NCBI RefSeq assembly: GCF_003994855.1
Contig: NZ_CP034142.1
Span: 1,798,001 to 1,862,000 of the forward strand
Length of the DNA stretch: 64,000 nt
Reading direction: 5' to 3'
Source of the DNA: Marinobacter sp. NP-4(2019)
Lineage (GTDB): Bacteria; Pseudomonadota; Gammaproteobacteria; Pseudomonadales; Oleiphilaceae
Positions 43,663 through 52,554 of the stretch are shown in pieces; position 1 is the stretch's first letter; each line of letters starts with the position of its first letter. The notes under the pieces were generated by a model. The model saw nothing but the letters and a program-made list of their open reading frames with translations, searched no databases and was not told where the DNA came from. The translations under genes were made by a program, and so were the position numbers.

Positions 43663-45426
43663 TCAATAGCCCATGGCTGATGATGTGCTTCGCCTCGGAT
43701 CTGCGCCACCATGCAAAACGCCATCTTCACCCACCATAATACTCTGGATGGCCCCCATGGCCGAACCCTGGACCACTTTGTGGCCCCGATCTTCCAGCAG
43801 GCGGATTGTGTCCGGGCTGATGCCCTGTTCAATCCGAATCTCGTCCGGCAGCCACTGATGGTGCATGCGTGGTGCACTCACTGCGGTCTGGATGTTCATG
43901 CCATGATCAATCACATTCAGGATAACCTGCAAGGTCGTGGTAATGATTCGTGAGCCACCCGGGCTGCCTGTTACCAGAACATTTTGACCATTTTTTCTGA
44001 CAATGGTTGGCGACATCGAGCTTAGCATCCGTTTGCCCGGCTCCACCTTGTTGGCTTCACCGCCGATCAACCCGTAAGCGTTGGGTACTCCGGGCTTGGC
44101 GCTGAAGTCGTCCATTTCATTGTTGAGCAGGAAGCCGGCGCCTTCCACCGTGATACCGGAGCCGTAACTGAAGTTGATGGTGTAAGTGTTGGACACCGCA
44201 TTGCCCCATTTATCCACCACCGAGAAGTGGGTGGTTTCCGGGCTCTCCCAGGCAGCCGGCTGGCCGGGGTTGATGTCACTGGCGGGGCGGGCTTTGTCGG
44301 GATCAATACCTTTACGGAGTTCTTCGGCGTAGCCTTTGCTGGTGAGCCCTTTCAGCGGCACATCCACATAATCGGTGTCGCCCAGGTAGCGGGATCGGTC
44401 TGCGTAGGCCAGTTTCATGGCTTCCGCCATGTGATGAATCGCCTCGGCCGAGTTGTGCCCGTAGTCAGCCATGGGGAAGCCTTCCAGGATGTTGAGGATC
44501 TGGACAATGTGGGTGCCGCCGGAGGAGGGCGGAGACATGGAAAAGATGTCATAGCCCCGATAGCTACCCTGGACCGGCGTACGGACCACCGGGCGGTAGT
44601 CTTTAAGATCTTCCCGGGTGATCAAGCCGCCGTGCCGGGCCATTTCTTCAGCAATGAGCGTGGCGGTTTCGCCCTCGTAAAAGCCCTTCACACCGTTATC
44701 GGCAATCCGCTGAAGAGTGGCTGCCAGTTCGGGTTGGCGAAACCGCTCGCCGGGTTGCCAGGCACCGCCATTCTCTTTATAAAAGGTGTTGCGGGTGGCA
44801 GGCCAGTGTTGAAGCCTTTCCCGGGCCTGTTCCAGACCTTCTGTGAAGCGCAGGGGCACAATAAAACCTTCCCGGGCCAGTTGGATAGCGGGTGCCAGTG
44901 CCTGTTTCAGGGAGATGCTGCCATGACGCTCCAGCGCCAGGGCGAGGCCCGCCACGGTTCCTGGTACGCCGGCAGCCAGGTGGGTAAAGCGGCTGCGGTC
45001 ACGGACGACGTCTCCGGATTCATCCTGAAACATTGTTTCCGTGGCTGCGGCGGGCGCTTTCTCACGGTAATCAATGGCTTCTGGCTCCGAGCCATCCCCT
45101 TTGGAAATCAGCATGAAACCGCCACCGCCAATGTTGCCGGAGCGGGGTTGAGTGACCGCCAGGGCAAAACCGGCCGTCACGGCCGCATCCACGGCATTGC
45201 CGCCGTTTTTCAATACCTCAAGGGCGACTTCGGTGGCAAGGGTGTGGCTGGTGGCTACCATGCCCTGTTTTGCAGTGACCGGATGAAAACGTTCGCCCTC
45301 GAGAATGGCTTGCCCGAATGCGGGCCCGATGGCCATCAGAAAAGCCAGGGCTGCCACAACCGAAAGGCGGCCTGAGCGCGCACTGGCGAGGTTTTGTTTT
45401 GTGTGGTGGTAGAGGCCTCTGTCCAT
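43663..45426 (-). CDS. ggt: Gamma-glutamyltranspeptidase
   Basis: A periplasmic N-terminal-nucleophile enzyme that cleaves gamma-glutamyl bonds of glutathione and related compounds. The 587-residue precursor has a signal peptide (VVAALAFLMAIGPAFGQA) and a large subunit with NAVDAAVTAGFALAVTQP. It cleaves itself before Thr398 in ETTHFSVVDKWGNAVSNTYT, where that Thr becomes the nucleophile of the small subunit. Oxyanion-type glycines are seen in GSGITVEGAGFLLNNEMDDF. The end GSRIITTTLQVILNVIDHGM is typical. It lies 42 bases upstream of the YkoF-like gene on the same strand. Confidence 0.95.
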   Translation of the reverse strand: MDRGLYHHTKQNLASARSGRLSVVAALAFLMAIGPAFGQAILEGERFHPVTAKQGMVATSHTLATEVALEVLKNGGNAVDAAVTAGFALAVTQPRSGNIGGGGFMLISKGDGSEPEAIDYREKAPAAATETMFQDESGDVVRDRSRFTHLAAGVPGTVAGLALALERHGSISLKQALAPAIQLAREGFIVPLRFTEGLEQARERLQHWPATRNTFYKENGGAWQPGERFRQPELAATLQRIADNGVKGFYEGETATLIAEEMARHGGLITREDLKDYRPVVRTPVQGSYRGYDIFSMSPPSSGGTHIVQILNILEGFPMADYGHNSAEAIHHMAEAMKLAYADRSRYLGDTDYVDVPLKGLTSKGYAEELRKGIDPDKARPASDINPGQPAAWESPETTHFSVVDKWGNAVSNTYTINFSYGSGITVEGAGFLLNNEMDDFSAKPGVPNAYGLIGGEANKVEPGKRMLSSMSPTIVRKNGQNVLVTGSPGGSRIITTTLQVILNVIDHGMNIQTAVSAPRMHHQWLPDEIRIEQGISPDTIRLLEDRGHKVVQGSAMGAIQSIMVGEDGVLHGGADPRRSTSSAMGY

Positions 45427-45558
45427 ATCTCCATTCCTCGTTTCTGGCGTTCAGATAGGCTATGATAGCCGGTCATTTTAATAGGTGCGTGCCGTTAATG
45501 TCGGTGGTGATTCCCCGGCGCACCTGCTTTCCCGTATTTCAGTTAAGGAAAGGCTTTC

Positions 45559-46413
45559 ATGGAGCATACTTATCGTCTTGTGATTTCCTGCCCGGACCGG
45601 GTCGGAATTGTCGCCAAGGTGAGTAACTTTCTATCCACCTACAATGGCTGGATTACCGAGGCGAGCCACCACTCGGATACACAGACCGGCTGGTTTTTCA
45701 TGCGCCACGAGATCAAGGCCAGCTCGATTCCCTTCGGCCTGGACCAGTTCCGGACAGCCTTTGAGCCGATTGCCCGCGAGTTCAGCATGAACTGGCACAT
45801 TGCAGATTCGGCCCGACCCAAGAAGGTGGTCCTGATGTGCAGCAAGGAATCACATTGTGTGGCAGACCTGCTGCATCGCTGGCACAGCCGCGAGATCAAT
45901 GCCGAGATTGTTGCGGTGATCTCCAACCATGAGGACCTGCGCCGCATGGTCGAATGGCATGAGATACCTTATCACCATATCCCGGTTTCCCGGGACAATC
46001 GTGACGAGGCCTTTGGTGAAATCGAGGGGCTGGTCGAGGGGTATGACGCCGATGTAGTGGTGCTTGCCCGCTACATGCAGATCCTGCCGGCGAGTCTGTG
46101 TGAAAAGTACGCCGGTAAGGTGATCAACATTCACCACAGCTTCCTGCCGTCTTTCGCTGGTGCGCGGCCGTATCATCAGGCCTACAGTCGTGGGGTCAAA
46201 CTTATCGGTGCGACCTGCCATTACGTGACCCAGGATCTGGACGAAGGCCCGATCATTGAGCAGGACGTCATCCGCATCAGCCATAGCGACTCCATTGAGG
46301 ACATGGTCCGCCTCGGCAAGGACGTGGAAAAGAACGTTCTGGCCCGCGGTTTGCGGTCTCATATTGAGGATCGGGTCATCACCTACGAAAACAAGACAGT
46401 GGTTTTTAACTAA
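45559..46413 (+). CDS. purU: Formyltetrahydrofolate deformylase
   Basis: Hydrolyses 10-formyltetrahydrofolate to formate and tetrahydrofolate, balancing one-carbon pools. The 284-residue product has an N-terminal ACT domain (YRLVISCPDRVGIVAKVSNF) and a formyltransferase domain with VLMCSKESHC, the active-site region VINIHHSFLPSFAGARPYHQAY, HYVTQDLDEGPII and the catalytic Asn-His-Asp set. Single gene between divergent ggt and downstream gyrA. Confidence 0.96.
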   Translation: MEHTYRLVISCPDRVGIVAKVSNFLSTYNGWITEASHHSDTQTGWFFMRHEIKASSIPFGLDQFRTAFEPIAREFSMNWHIADSARPKKVVLMCSKESHCVADLLHRWHSREINAEIVAVISNHEDLRRMVEWHEIPYHHIPVSRDNRDEAFGEIEGLVEGYDADVVVLARYMQILPASLCEKYAGKVINIHHSFLPSFAGARPYHQAYSRGVKLIGATCHYVTQDLDEGPIIEQDVIRISHSDSIEDMVRLGKDVEKNVLARGLRSHIEDRVITYENKTVVFN

Positions 46414-46458
46414 CGCCAGGTCGCTGTATGCCCCGGTAAGGGGCTGACTGTGTTAGTA

Positions 46459-46487
46459 TTGGCCGCTTGTTAAAGAATAACTATGGG
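46459..46487 (+). promoter_or_regulatory. Candidate gyrA promoter
   Basis: TTGGCC at 46459-46464, a 17-base spacer, then TATGGG at 46482-46487, some 54 bases before the gyrA ATG. Spacing is ideal but both hexamers are imperfect. Confidence 0.35.
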
Positions 46488-46540
46488 GCATAGAAATAGC
46501 CCTGAAACGACTTCCAGCAAACGCAAAGGAACCTTTCTCG

Positions 46541-49147
46541 ATGGGTGAGTTAGCCAAAGAGATCCTGCCGGTAAATATTGAAGATGAGTTGAAACAGTCT
46601 TACCTTGATTACGCCATGAGCGTTATCGTCGGACGGGCCCTTCCGGATGTTCGTGACGGCCTCAAGCCGGTCCACCGTCGTGTTCTGTTCGCCATGTCCG
46701 AACTGGGCAATGACTGGAACAAGGCCTACAAGAAGTCCGCCCGTGTGGTGGGTGACGTTATCGGTAAATATCACCCTCACGGTGACTCCGCGGTATACGA
46801 CACCATTGTTCGCATGGCTCAGCCATTCTCCCTGCGCTATCCGCTGGTCGACGGTCAGGGCAACTTCGGTTCCATCGATGGCGACAACGCTGCTGCCATG
46901 CGTTACACCGAGATTCGCATGGAGAAGGTTGCTCACTCCCTGCTGGCGGATCTGGACAAGGAAACCGTGGATTTCGTCGACAACTATGACGGCACCGAGC
47001 GGATTCCCGATGTACTGCCGACCCGGGTCCCGAACCTGCTGGTCAACGGCTCTTCCGGTATCGCAGTTGGCATGGCCACCAACATTCCGCCCCACAACCT
47101 GACCGAGGTGGTCAGCGGTTGTCTGGCGCTGATTGATAATCCGGATCTGACCACGGATGAGCTCATGGAGTTCATCCCCGGCCCCGATTTCCCGACCCAG
47201 GGGATTATCAACGGCCGTGCCGGTATTGTTGAGGCCTACCGCACCGGCCGGGGTCGCATCTACATTCGTGCCCGCCACGAAATCGAGCACGACAAGAAGA
47301 CCAATCGCGATGCGATTATCATTACCGAGCTGCCGTACCAGCTAAACAAGGCGCGTCTGATCGAGAAGATTGCCGAGCTGGTCAAGGAAAAGCGCCTGGA
47401 AGGCATTACCGAACTGCGGGACGAGTCCAACAAGGAAGGTATCCGGGTTGTGATCGAGCTGCGTCGGGGTGAAAACCCGGAAGTGGTCGTCAACAACCTG
47501 TTCGCCCACACCCAGTTGCAGACCGTGTTTGGTATCAACATGGTGGCTCTGATCAACGGCGAGCCCAAGATCCTCAACCTGAAGGAAATGCTCGACGCGT
47601 TCGTGCGCCACCGCCGTGAAGTGGTGACCCGCCGGACCATCTACGAGCTGCGCAAGGCCCGTGAGCGCGGCCATATCCTGGAAGGTCTGACCGTTGCCCT
47701 GGCCAACATCGATGAAATGATCGAGCTGATCAAGTCTTCTCCCACATCGGTAGAAGCGAAAGAGAAGCTAATGGCCAAGGGCTGGGCGCCAGGCGATGTA
47801 CTGGCGATGCTGGAGCGTGCCGGTGAAGACGCCTGTCGCCCCGATGATCTGCCGGAAATCTACGGCCTACGCGATGGGCTGTACCATATGTCGCCGGAGC
47901 AGACCCAGGCGATCCTGGACATGCGTCTGCATCGCCTGACCGGTCTGGAAACCGAAAAGCTCCAGAACGAGTACAAGGACATCCTTGAGAAAATTGCCGG
48001 CCTGCTGGAAATCCTGGCGGACCCGGACCGTCTCATGCAGGTGATCCGTGAAGAACTGGAAGCCGTGGTGTCCGAGTTCGGTGACGAGCGCCGTACCGAA
48101 ATCACCAGTTCACAGCGCGATCTGACCATTGCCGACCTGATTGATGAAGAAGACCTGGTGGTCACCATTTCCCATGGTGGTTATGCCAAGACCCAGGCCG
48201 TTGAAGACTATCAGGCCCAGCGCCGTGGTGGCCGTGGTAAGGCGGCCACGTCCATGAAGGACGAGGATTTCGTGGAGAAACTGCTGGTTGCCAACTCCCA
48301 CGACACCATTCTGTGTTTCTCCAACCGTGGCAAGGTCTACTGGCTGCGTGTGTTCGAGATTCCCCGGGCCAGCCGCGCTTCCCGCGGCCGCCCCATGGTC
48401 AATATCCTGCCGCTGGAGGAAGGTGAGCGTATCACCACCTTCCTCCCGGTTCGTGACTATCCGGAAGACCAGTATGTTTTGATGGCTACCTCTGCCGGGG
48501 TGGTCAAGAAGACTCCGCTGCCGAACTTCTCCCGTCCGCGCAGCAGCGGTCTGATTGCGCTGTCGCTGGACGAAGGCGATACCCTGATTGGCGCAGCCAT
48601 CACCAAGGGCGACGCCGAGGTTATGCTGTTCTCCTCCGCTGGCAAGGCCGTTCGTTTCAACGAAGAGGCAGTTCGTCCGATGAGCCGCACGGCCCGTGGG
48701 GTTCGTGGTATCAGGATGCCGGAAGGTCATCACGTGGTGTCCCTGATCATCCCGCAGGAAGGTGGCGTGATTCTGACCGCCAGCGAGAACGGTTATGGTA
48801 AGCGTACCGCCATCGACGAATTCCCCACCTATGGCCGGGGCAGTCAGGGCGTCATCGCGATGCAGTGTTCCGAGCGTAACGGTAACCTGGTGACGGCGCT
48901 GCAGTTGTTTGATGGCGACGAAATGATGCTGATCTCGGACAAGGGCACGCTGGTTCGTACCCGCACCGACGAAGTGTCGGTGCTGAGCCGCAACACCCAG
49001 GGTGTTCGCCTGATCAAGCTGAGCCAGGAAGATGAGCGTCTGGTGGGTGTCGAACGTATCGCCGAAAGCGATGACGAAGACGTCGACGGCGAGGAAAGTC
49101 CTGCCGCAGAAGGCGAGACAGCGGATGAGGGCGCCGGCGAGGAATAA
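46541..49147 (+). CDS. gyrA: DNA gyrase subunit A
   Basis: The breakage-reunion subunit of gyrase, which introduces negative supercoils with GyrB. The 868-residue protein has the catalytic Tyr122 in AAMRYTEIRM and the quinolone-resistance region KYHPHGDSAVYDTIVRMAQ with wild-type Ser83 and Asp87 (E. coli numbering applies directly). The GyrA box QRRGGRGK and six C-terminal blades follow, with a Glu/Ala-rich acidic tail. It leads the serC-pheA-hisC-tyrA/aroA-cmk-rpsA block. Confidence 0.98.
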   Translation: MGELAKEILPVNIEDELKQSYLDYAMSVIVGRALPDVRDGLKPVHRRVLFAMSELGNDWNKAYKKSARVVGDVIGKYHPHGDSAVYDTIVRMAQPFSLRYPLVDGQGNFGSIDGDNAAAMRYTEIRMEKVAHSLLADLDKETVDFVDNYDGTERIPDVLPTRVPNLLVNGSSGIAVGMATNIPPHNLTEVVSGCLALIDNPDLTTDELMEFIPGPDFPTQGIINGRAGIVEAYRTGRGRIYIRARHEIEHDKKTNRDAIIITELPYQLNKARLIEKIAELVKEKRLEGITELRDESNKEGIRVVIELRRGENPEVVVNNLFAHTQLQTVFGINMVALINGEPKILNLKEMLDAFVRHRREVVTRRTIYELRKARERGHILEGLTVALANIDEMIELIKSSPTSVEAKEKLMAKGWAPGDVLAMLERAGEDACRPDDLPEIYGLRDGLYHMSPEQTQAILDMRLHRLTGLETEKLQNEYKDILEKIAGLLEILADPDRLMQVIREELEAVVSEFGDERRTEITSSQRDLTIADLIDEEDLVVTISHGGYAKTQAVEDYQAQRRGGRGKAATSMKDEDFVEKLLVANSHDTILCFSNRGKVYWLRVFEIPRASRASRGRPMVNILPLEEGERITTFLPVRDYPEDQYVLMATSAGVVKKTPLPNFSRPRSSGLIALSLDEGDTLIGAAITKGDAEVMLFSSAGKAVRFNEEAVRPMSRTARGVRGIRMPEGHHVVSLIIPQEGGVILTASENGYGKRTAIDEFPTYGRGSQGVIAMQCSERNGNLVTALQLFDGDEMMLISDKGTLVRTRTDEVSVLSRNTQGVRLIKLSQEDERLVGVERIAESDDEDVDGEESPAAEGETADEGAGEE

Positions 49148-49199
49148 GCCGGTGCTTTGCAGAACGAACGATTGGTAAGACTTGAGAGATCACAGGATC

Positions 49200-50282
49200 A
49201 TGAGCAGGGCGTATAATTTTTGTGCAGGCCCGGCAACCTTGCCGGAAAGCGTGCTGCAACAGGCACGGGATGAAATGCTCGACTGGCGCGGTACCGGCAT
49301 GTCGGTGATGGAAATGAGCCATCGCAGTGACGAGTTCGTGGAGATTGCCGAGACAGCTGAAAAGGATCTCCGTGAATTGGCCGGAATTTCAGATGATTAC
49401 GCCGTACTCTTCATGCAGGGTGGGGCTTCCAGTCAGTTCTCGACCATCCCTCTGAACCTGTTGGGTGACAAGACCTCTGCGGATTACGTGAACACTGGCA
49501 TCTGGTCGAAGAAGGCCATCGCCGAAGCCAGTCGGTATGGCTCGGTGAACGTGGTGGCCAGTAGTGAGGCGGATGGATTTACCACCATTCCCGACCAAGG
49601 TTCCTGGGATACCAATACTGACGCGGCCTACCTGCACTACACGCCAAACGAGACCATTGGCGGCCTGGAATTTGATTTCATTCCGGAAAGCGGCAATGTG
49701 CCCCTGGTGGCGGATCTGTCATCCACCATGTTGTCGCGCCCGCTGGACGTGTCGAAGTTCGGCCTGATCTACGCCGGCGCCCAGAAGAACATCGGGCCGT
49801 CAGGGCTGGTGGTTGTCATCATCCGCAAGGACCTGCTGGGCAAGGCCCGCAAGGAAACCCCGACGATGATGAACTATCAGGTCATTGCTGATAACAACTC
49901 CATGTACAACACCCCGGCCACCTATTCCTGGTACCTGGCCGGTCTGGTGTTCAAGTGGCTGAAGGCCCAGGGTGGTGTGCAGGCCATGGGAGAAACCAAC
50001 CTGCGCAAGGCGAGAAAGCTGTACGGTTTCATTGATGATAACGATTTCTACGCCAACCCCATTGATCCCCGTTTCCGCTCCTGGATGAACGTGCCGTTCA
50101 CTCTGGGGGATGAAGCCCTGAACGATGACTTCCTGAAAGGCGCGGATGCCCGTGGGCTGCTGAACCTGAAAGGTCATCGCTCGGTGGGAGGGATGCGCGC
50201 CAGCATCTATAACGCCATGCCGGAGGCCGGCGTGGACGCCCTGATCGCCTATATGGCGGAATTTGCGAAGGAGCGGGGCTGA
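49200..50282 (+). CDS. serC: Phosphoserine aminotransferase
   Basis: Makes 3-phosphoserine from phosphohydroxypyruvate for serine synthesis, and serves in pyridoxal phosphate synthesis. The 360-residue PLP enzyme has the family start SRAYNFCAGPATLPESVL, MQGGASSQFSTIPLNLL, and the PLP-lysine segment FGLIYAGAQKNIGPSGL. The ATG at 49200 gives MSRAYNF; the GTG-type start at 49182 is not needed. The stop overlaps the pheA ATG by one base. Confidence 0.97.
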   Translation: MSRAYNFCAGPATLPESVLQQARDEMLDWRGTGMSVMEMSHRSDEFVEIAETAEKDLRELAGISDDYAVLFMQGGASSQFSTIPLNLLGDKTSADYVNTGIWSKKAIAEASRYGSVNVVASSEADGFTTIPDQGSWDTNTDAAYLHYTPNETIGGLEFDFIPESGNVPLVADLSSTMLSRPLDVSKFGLIYAGAQKNIGPSGLVVVIIRKDLLGKARKETPTMMNYQVIADNNSMYNTPATYSWYLAGLVFKWLKAQGGVQAMGETNLRKARKLYGFIDDNDFYANPIDPRFRSWMNVPFTLGDEALNDDFLKGADARGLLNLKGHRSVGGMRASIYNAMPEAGVDALIAYMAEFAKERG

Positions 50283-51379
50283 TGACCGACGAGCAAACCC
50301 GTCTGGGCGAACTGAGGGACGAAATCGACCAGCTTGATCAGAAAATCATGGAGCTGATCAGCGCACGTGCCAAGTGCGCCCAGGAAGTGGCAAACGTCAA
50401 GATGAAGGCCAACTCCGGGCAGGACGTGTTCTTCTACCGTCCGGAACGGGAAGCCCAGGTGCTTCGGCGCATCAAGGAGCAGAATCCAGGCCCCTTGTCC
50501 GACGAGGAAATGGCGCGGTTGTTCCGTGAAATCATGTCCGCCTGCCTGGCGCTGGAAAAGCCCATGCATATTGCCTTTCTGGGGCCGATAGGCACCTTTA
50601 CCCAGGCGGCGGCCCTGAAGCATTTCGGCCATTCCGTGGTCAGTGTTCCACTGCCTGCGATTGATGCCGTGTTCCGGGAAGTGGAATCCGGTGCGGCCCA
50701 TTACGGTGTGGTGCCGGTGGAAAATTCCACCGAAGGCATGATCAACCATACCCTCGACATGTTCATGTCATCGCCCCTGAAGATCTGTGGTGAGGTTCAG
50801 CTGCGAATCCACCATCACTTGTTGGTATCGCCTGCCAACAAGGATCAGGAGATCACACGTATTTACTCTCATCAGCAGTCGTTTGCCCAGTGTCGTCAGT
50901 GGCTTGACACCCATCGCTATGGAATTGAGCGTGTGACGGTGAGCAGTAACGCCGAGGCCGCACGGCGGGCAGCGGAAGAGCCGGGAACGGCCGCCATCGC
51001 AGGTGATATGGCGGCGGAGTTGTACGGGCTTGAGGTTGTGGCCAACAGCATTGAGGATCGTCCGGATAACACCACCCGGTTCCTGATTATAGGCCGGGAA
51101 GAGGTGCCCGCCAGTGGTCACGACAAGTCCTCCATCCTGGTGTCCATGCGGAACAAGCCCGGGGCGTTGTATCAGTTGCTGGAGCCATTCCATCGTCACG
51201 GTCTCAGCCTGACGCGTATCGAAACCCGGCCGTCCCCCAGTGGTACCTGGGCGTATGTCTTCTACATCGATTTTGAGGGTCACGTGGAAGACGAACAGGT
51301 GCGCAAGGTGCTCGCAGACGTTGATGACGAAGCGGTGGAGCTCAAGCGTCTGGGCTCTTACCCCATCGGTGTACTCTAA
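50282..51379 (+). CDS. pheA: Chorismate mutase / prephenate dehydratase (P-protein)
   Basis: A bifunctional enzyme converting chorismate to prephenate and then phenylpyruvate. The 365 residues comprise an AroQ-type chorismate mutase (1 to about 90, LRDEIDQLDQKIMELISARAK), the dehydratase (FLGPIGTFTQAAALKHFG, VPVENSTEGMINHTLDMF, the TTRFLIIG motif), and a C-terminal ACT domain (SILVSMRNKPGALYQLL) expected to bind inhibiting phenylalanine. Between serC and hisC in the aromatic block. Confidence 0.97.
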   Translation: MTDEQTRLGELRDEIDQLDQKIMELISARAKCAQEVANVKMKANSGQDVFFYRPEREAQVLRRIKEQNPGPLSDEEMARLFREIMSACLALEKPMHIAFLGPIGTFTQAAALKHFGHSVVSVPLPAIDAVFREVESGAAHYGVVPVENSTEGMINHTLDMFMSSPLKICGEVQLRIHHHLLVSPANKDQEITRIYSHQQSFAQCRQWLDTHRYGIERVTVSSNAEAARRAAEEPGTAAIAGDMAAELYGLEVVANSIEDRPDNTTRFLIIGREEVPASGHDKSSILVSMRNKPGALYQLLEPFHRHGLSLTRIETRPSPSGTWAYVFYIDFEGHVEDEQVRKVLADVDDEAVELKRLGSYPIGVL

Positions 51380-51428
51380 TAACAGTTTTGACAGCGAAAC
51401 GATTCGGCCAAGCGTTGAGGAAGGTGTG

Positions 51429-52553
51429 ATGTCGATTGATTACCAGAGTCTGGCGGTCAGGGGAGTGCAGGCGCTTTCCCCCTATCAGCCCGGCAAACCC
51501 ATCGATGAACTGGCTCGTGAGCTTGGCCTGGATCCCGCTGATATCATCAAGCTGGCCAGTAACGAGAACCCGCTTGGCCCCAGCGAAAAAGCGCTGGCTG
51601 CAGCCAGAGAAGCTCTCAGCGAGATGTGCCTGTATCCTGATGGTAACGGCTATGACCTCAAGCAGGCGTTGGCAGCCCGTTTCGACGTCGACCTGTCGCA
51701 GATTACCCTGGGCAATGGCTCCAATGATGTGCTGGAGGTGATTGCCCGCTGCTTTGCGGATGCCGAATCGGAGGTGGTTTTCTCCCAGTACGCATTTGCG
51801 GTTTATCCGCTGGTAACCCAGGCGATTGGTGCCAAGGGTGTGTCTGTTCCTGCGAAGGATTGGGGGCACGATCTGGACGCCATGGCGGCGGCAGTAACGG
51901 ACCGCACAAAGCTGGTGTTTGTGGCCAACCCCAACAACCCGACGGGCACGGTACACGGCGCCGAGGCGATCCTGGCGTTCCTGGAAAAGATCCCTGAGCA
52001 GGTTGTAGTGGTGTTGGACGAGGCCTACTGCGAATACCTGCAGGGCGAGGGCTACGCTGACGGTGTCGAATTGCTGTCCCGGTTCCCGAATCTGATTGTT
52101 TGCCGCACTTTCTCCAAGGCCTGGGGGTTGGCGGCATTGCGGGTTGGTTACAGTATCAGTTCCCCTGAAATCGCGGATATCCTTAACCGGGTACGCCAGC
52201 CGTTCAATGTTGACACCATTGCGCTGGCTGCCGCGACAGCGGTTCTTGAGGACGAGGCCTACGTCCAGCGTTCCCGCGAGGTCAATGCCAGTGGCATGGC
52301 GCAGCTGGAAGCCGGCTTCCGCGAGCTTGGCCTGTCGTTTATTCCTTCTGCGGGAAACTTCATTGCGGTGGATGTTGGGGATGATGCCATGGGGGTTTAC
52401 CAGTCGTTACTGGAGCAGGGGGTTATCGTGCGCCCGGTTGCCGGTTATGGCATGCCCCGGCACTTGCGGGTGTCCATCGGCCTCGAGCGGGAAAATGCAA
52501 AACTGTTGAAGACCCTGGCCAATGCTCTCGGCCAACCGGGGCAGGGGGCATAA
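51429..52553 (+). CDS. hisC: Histidinol-phosphate aminotransferase family (HisC2 type)
   Basis: A fold-type I PLP aminotransferase of 374 residues. It shows LASNENPLGPSEKAL, the NPNNPTGT substrate loop, VVLDEAYCEYL and the PLP lysine in CRTFSKAWGLAALRVGY. The sequence family is histidinol-phosphate aminotransferase, but its place between pheA and tyrA/aroA suggests it can also transaminate aromatic oxo acids; that is inference from context. The ATG at 51429 gives MSIDYQSL; the earlier frame overlaps pheA. Confidence 0.93.
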   Translation: MSIDYQSLAVRGVQALSPYQPGKPIDELARELGLDPADIIKLASNENPLGPSEKALAAAREALSEMCLYPDGNGYDLKQALAARFDVDLSQITLGNGSNDVLEVIARCFADAESEVVFSQYAFAVYPLVTQAIGAKGVSVPAKDWGHDLDAMAAAVTDRTKLVFVANPNNPTGTVHGAEAILAFLEKIPEQVVVVLDEAYCEYLQGEGYADGVELLSRFPNLIVCRTFSKAWGLAALRVGYSISSPEIADILNRVRQPFNVDTIALAAATAVLEDEAYVQRSREVNASGMAQLEAGFRELGLSFIPSAGNFIAVDVGDDAMGVYQSLLEQGVIVRPVAGYGMPRHLRVSIGLERENAKLLKTLANALGQPGQGA

Positions 52554-52554
52554 C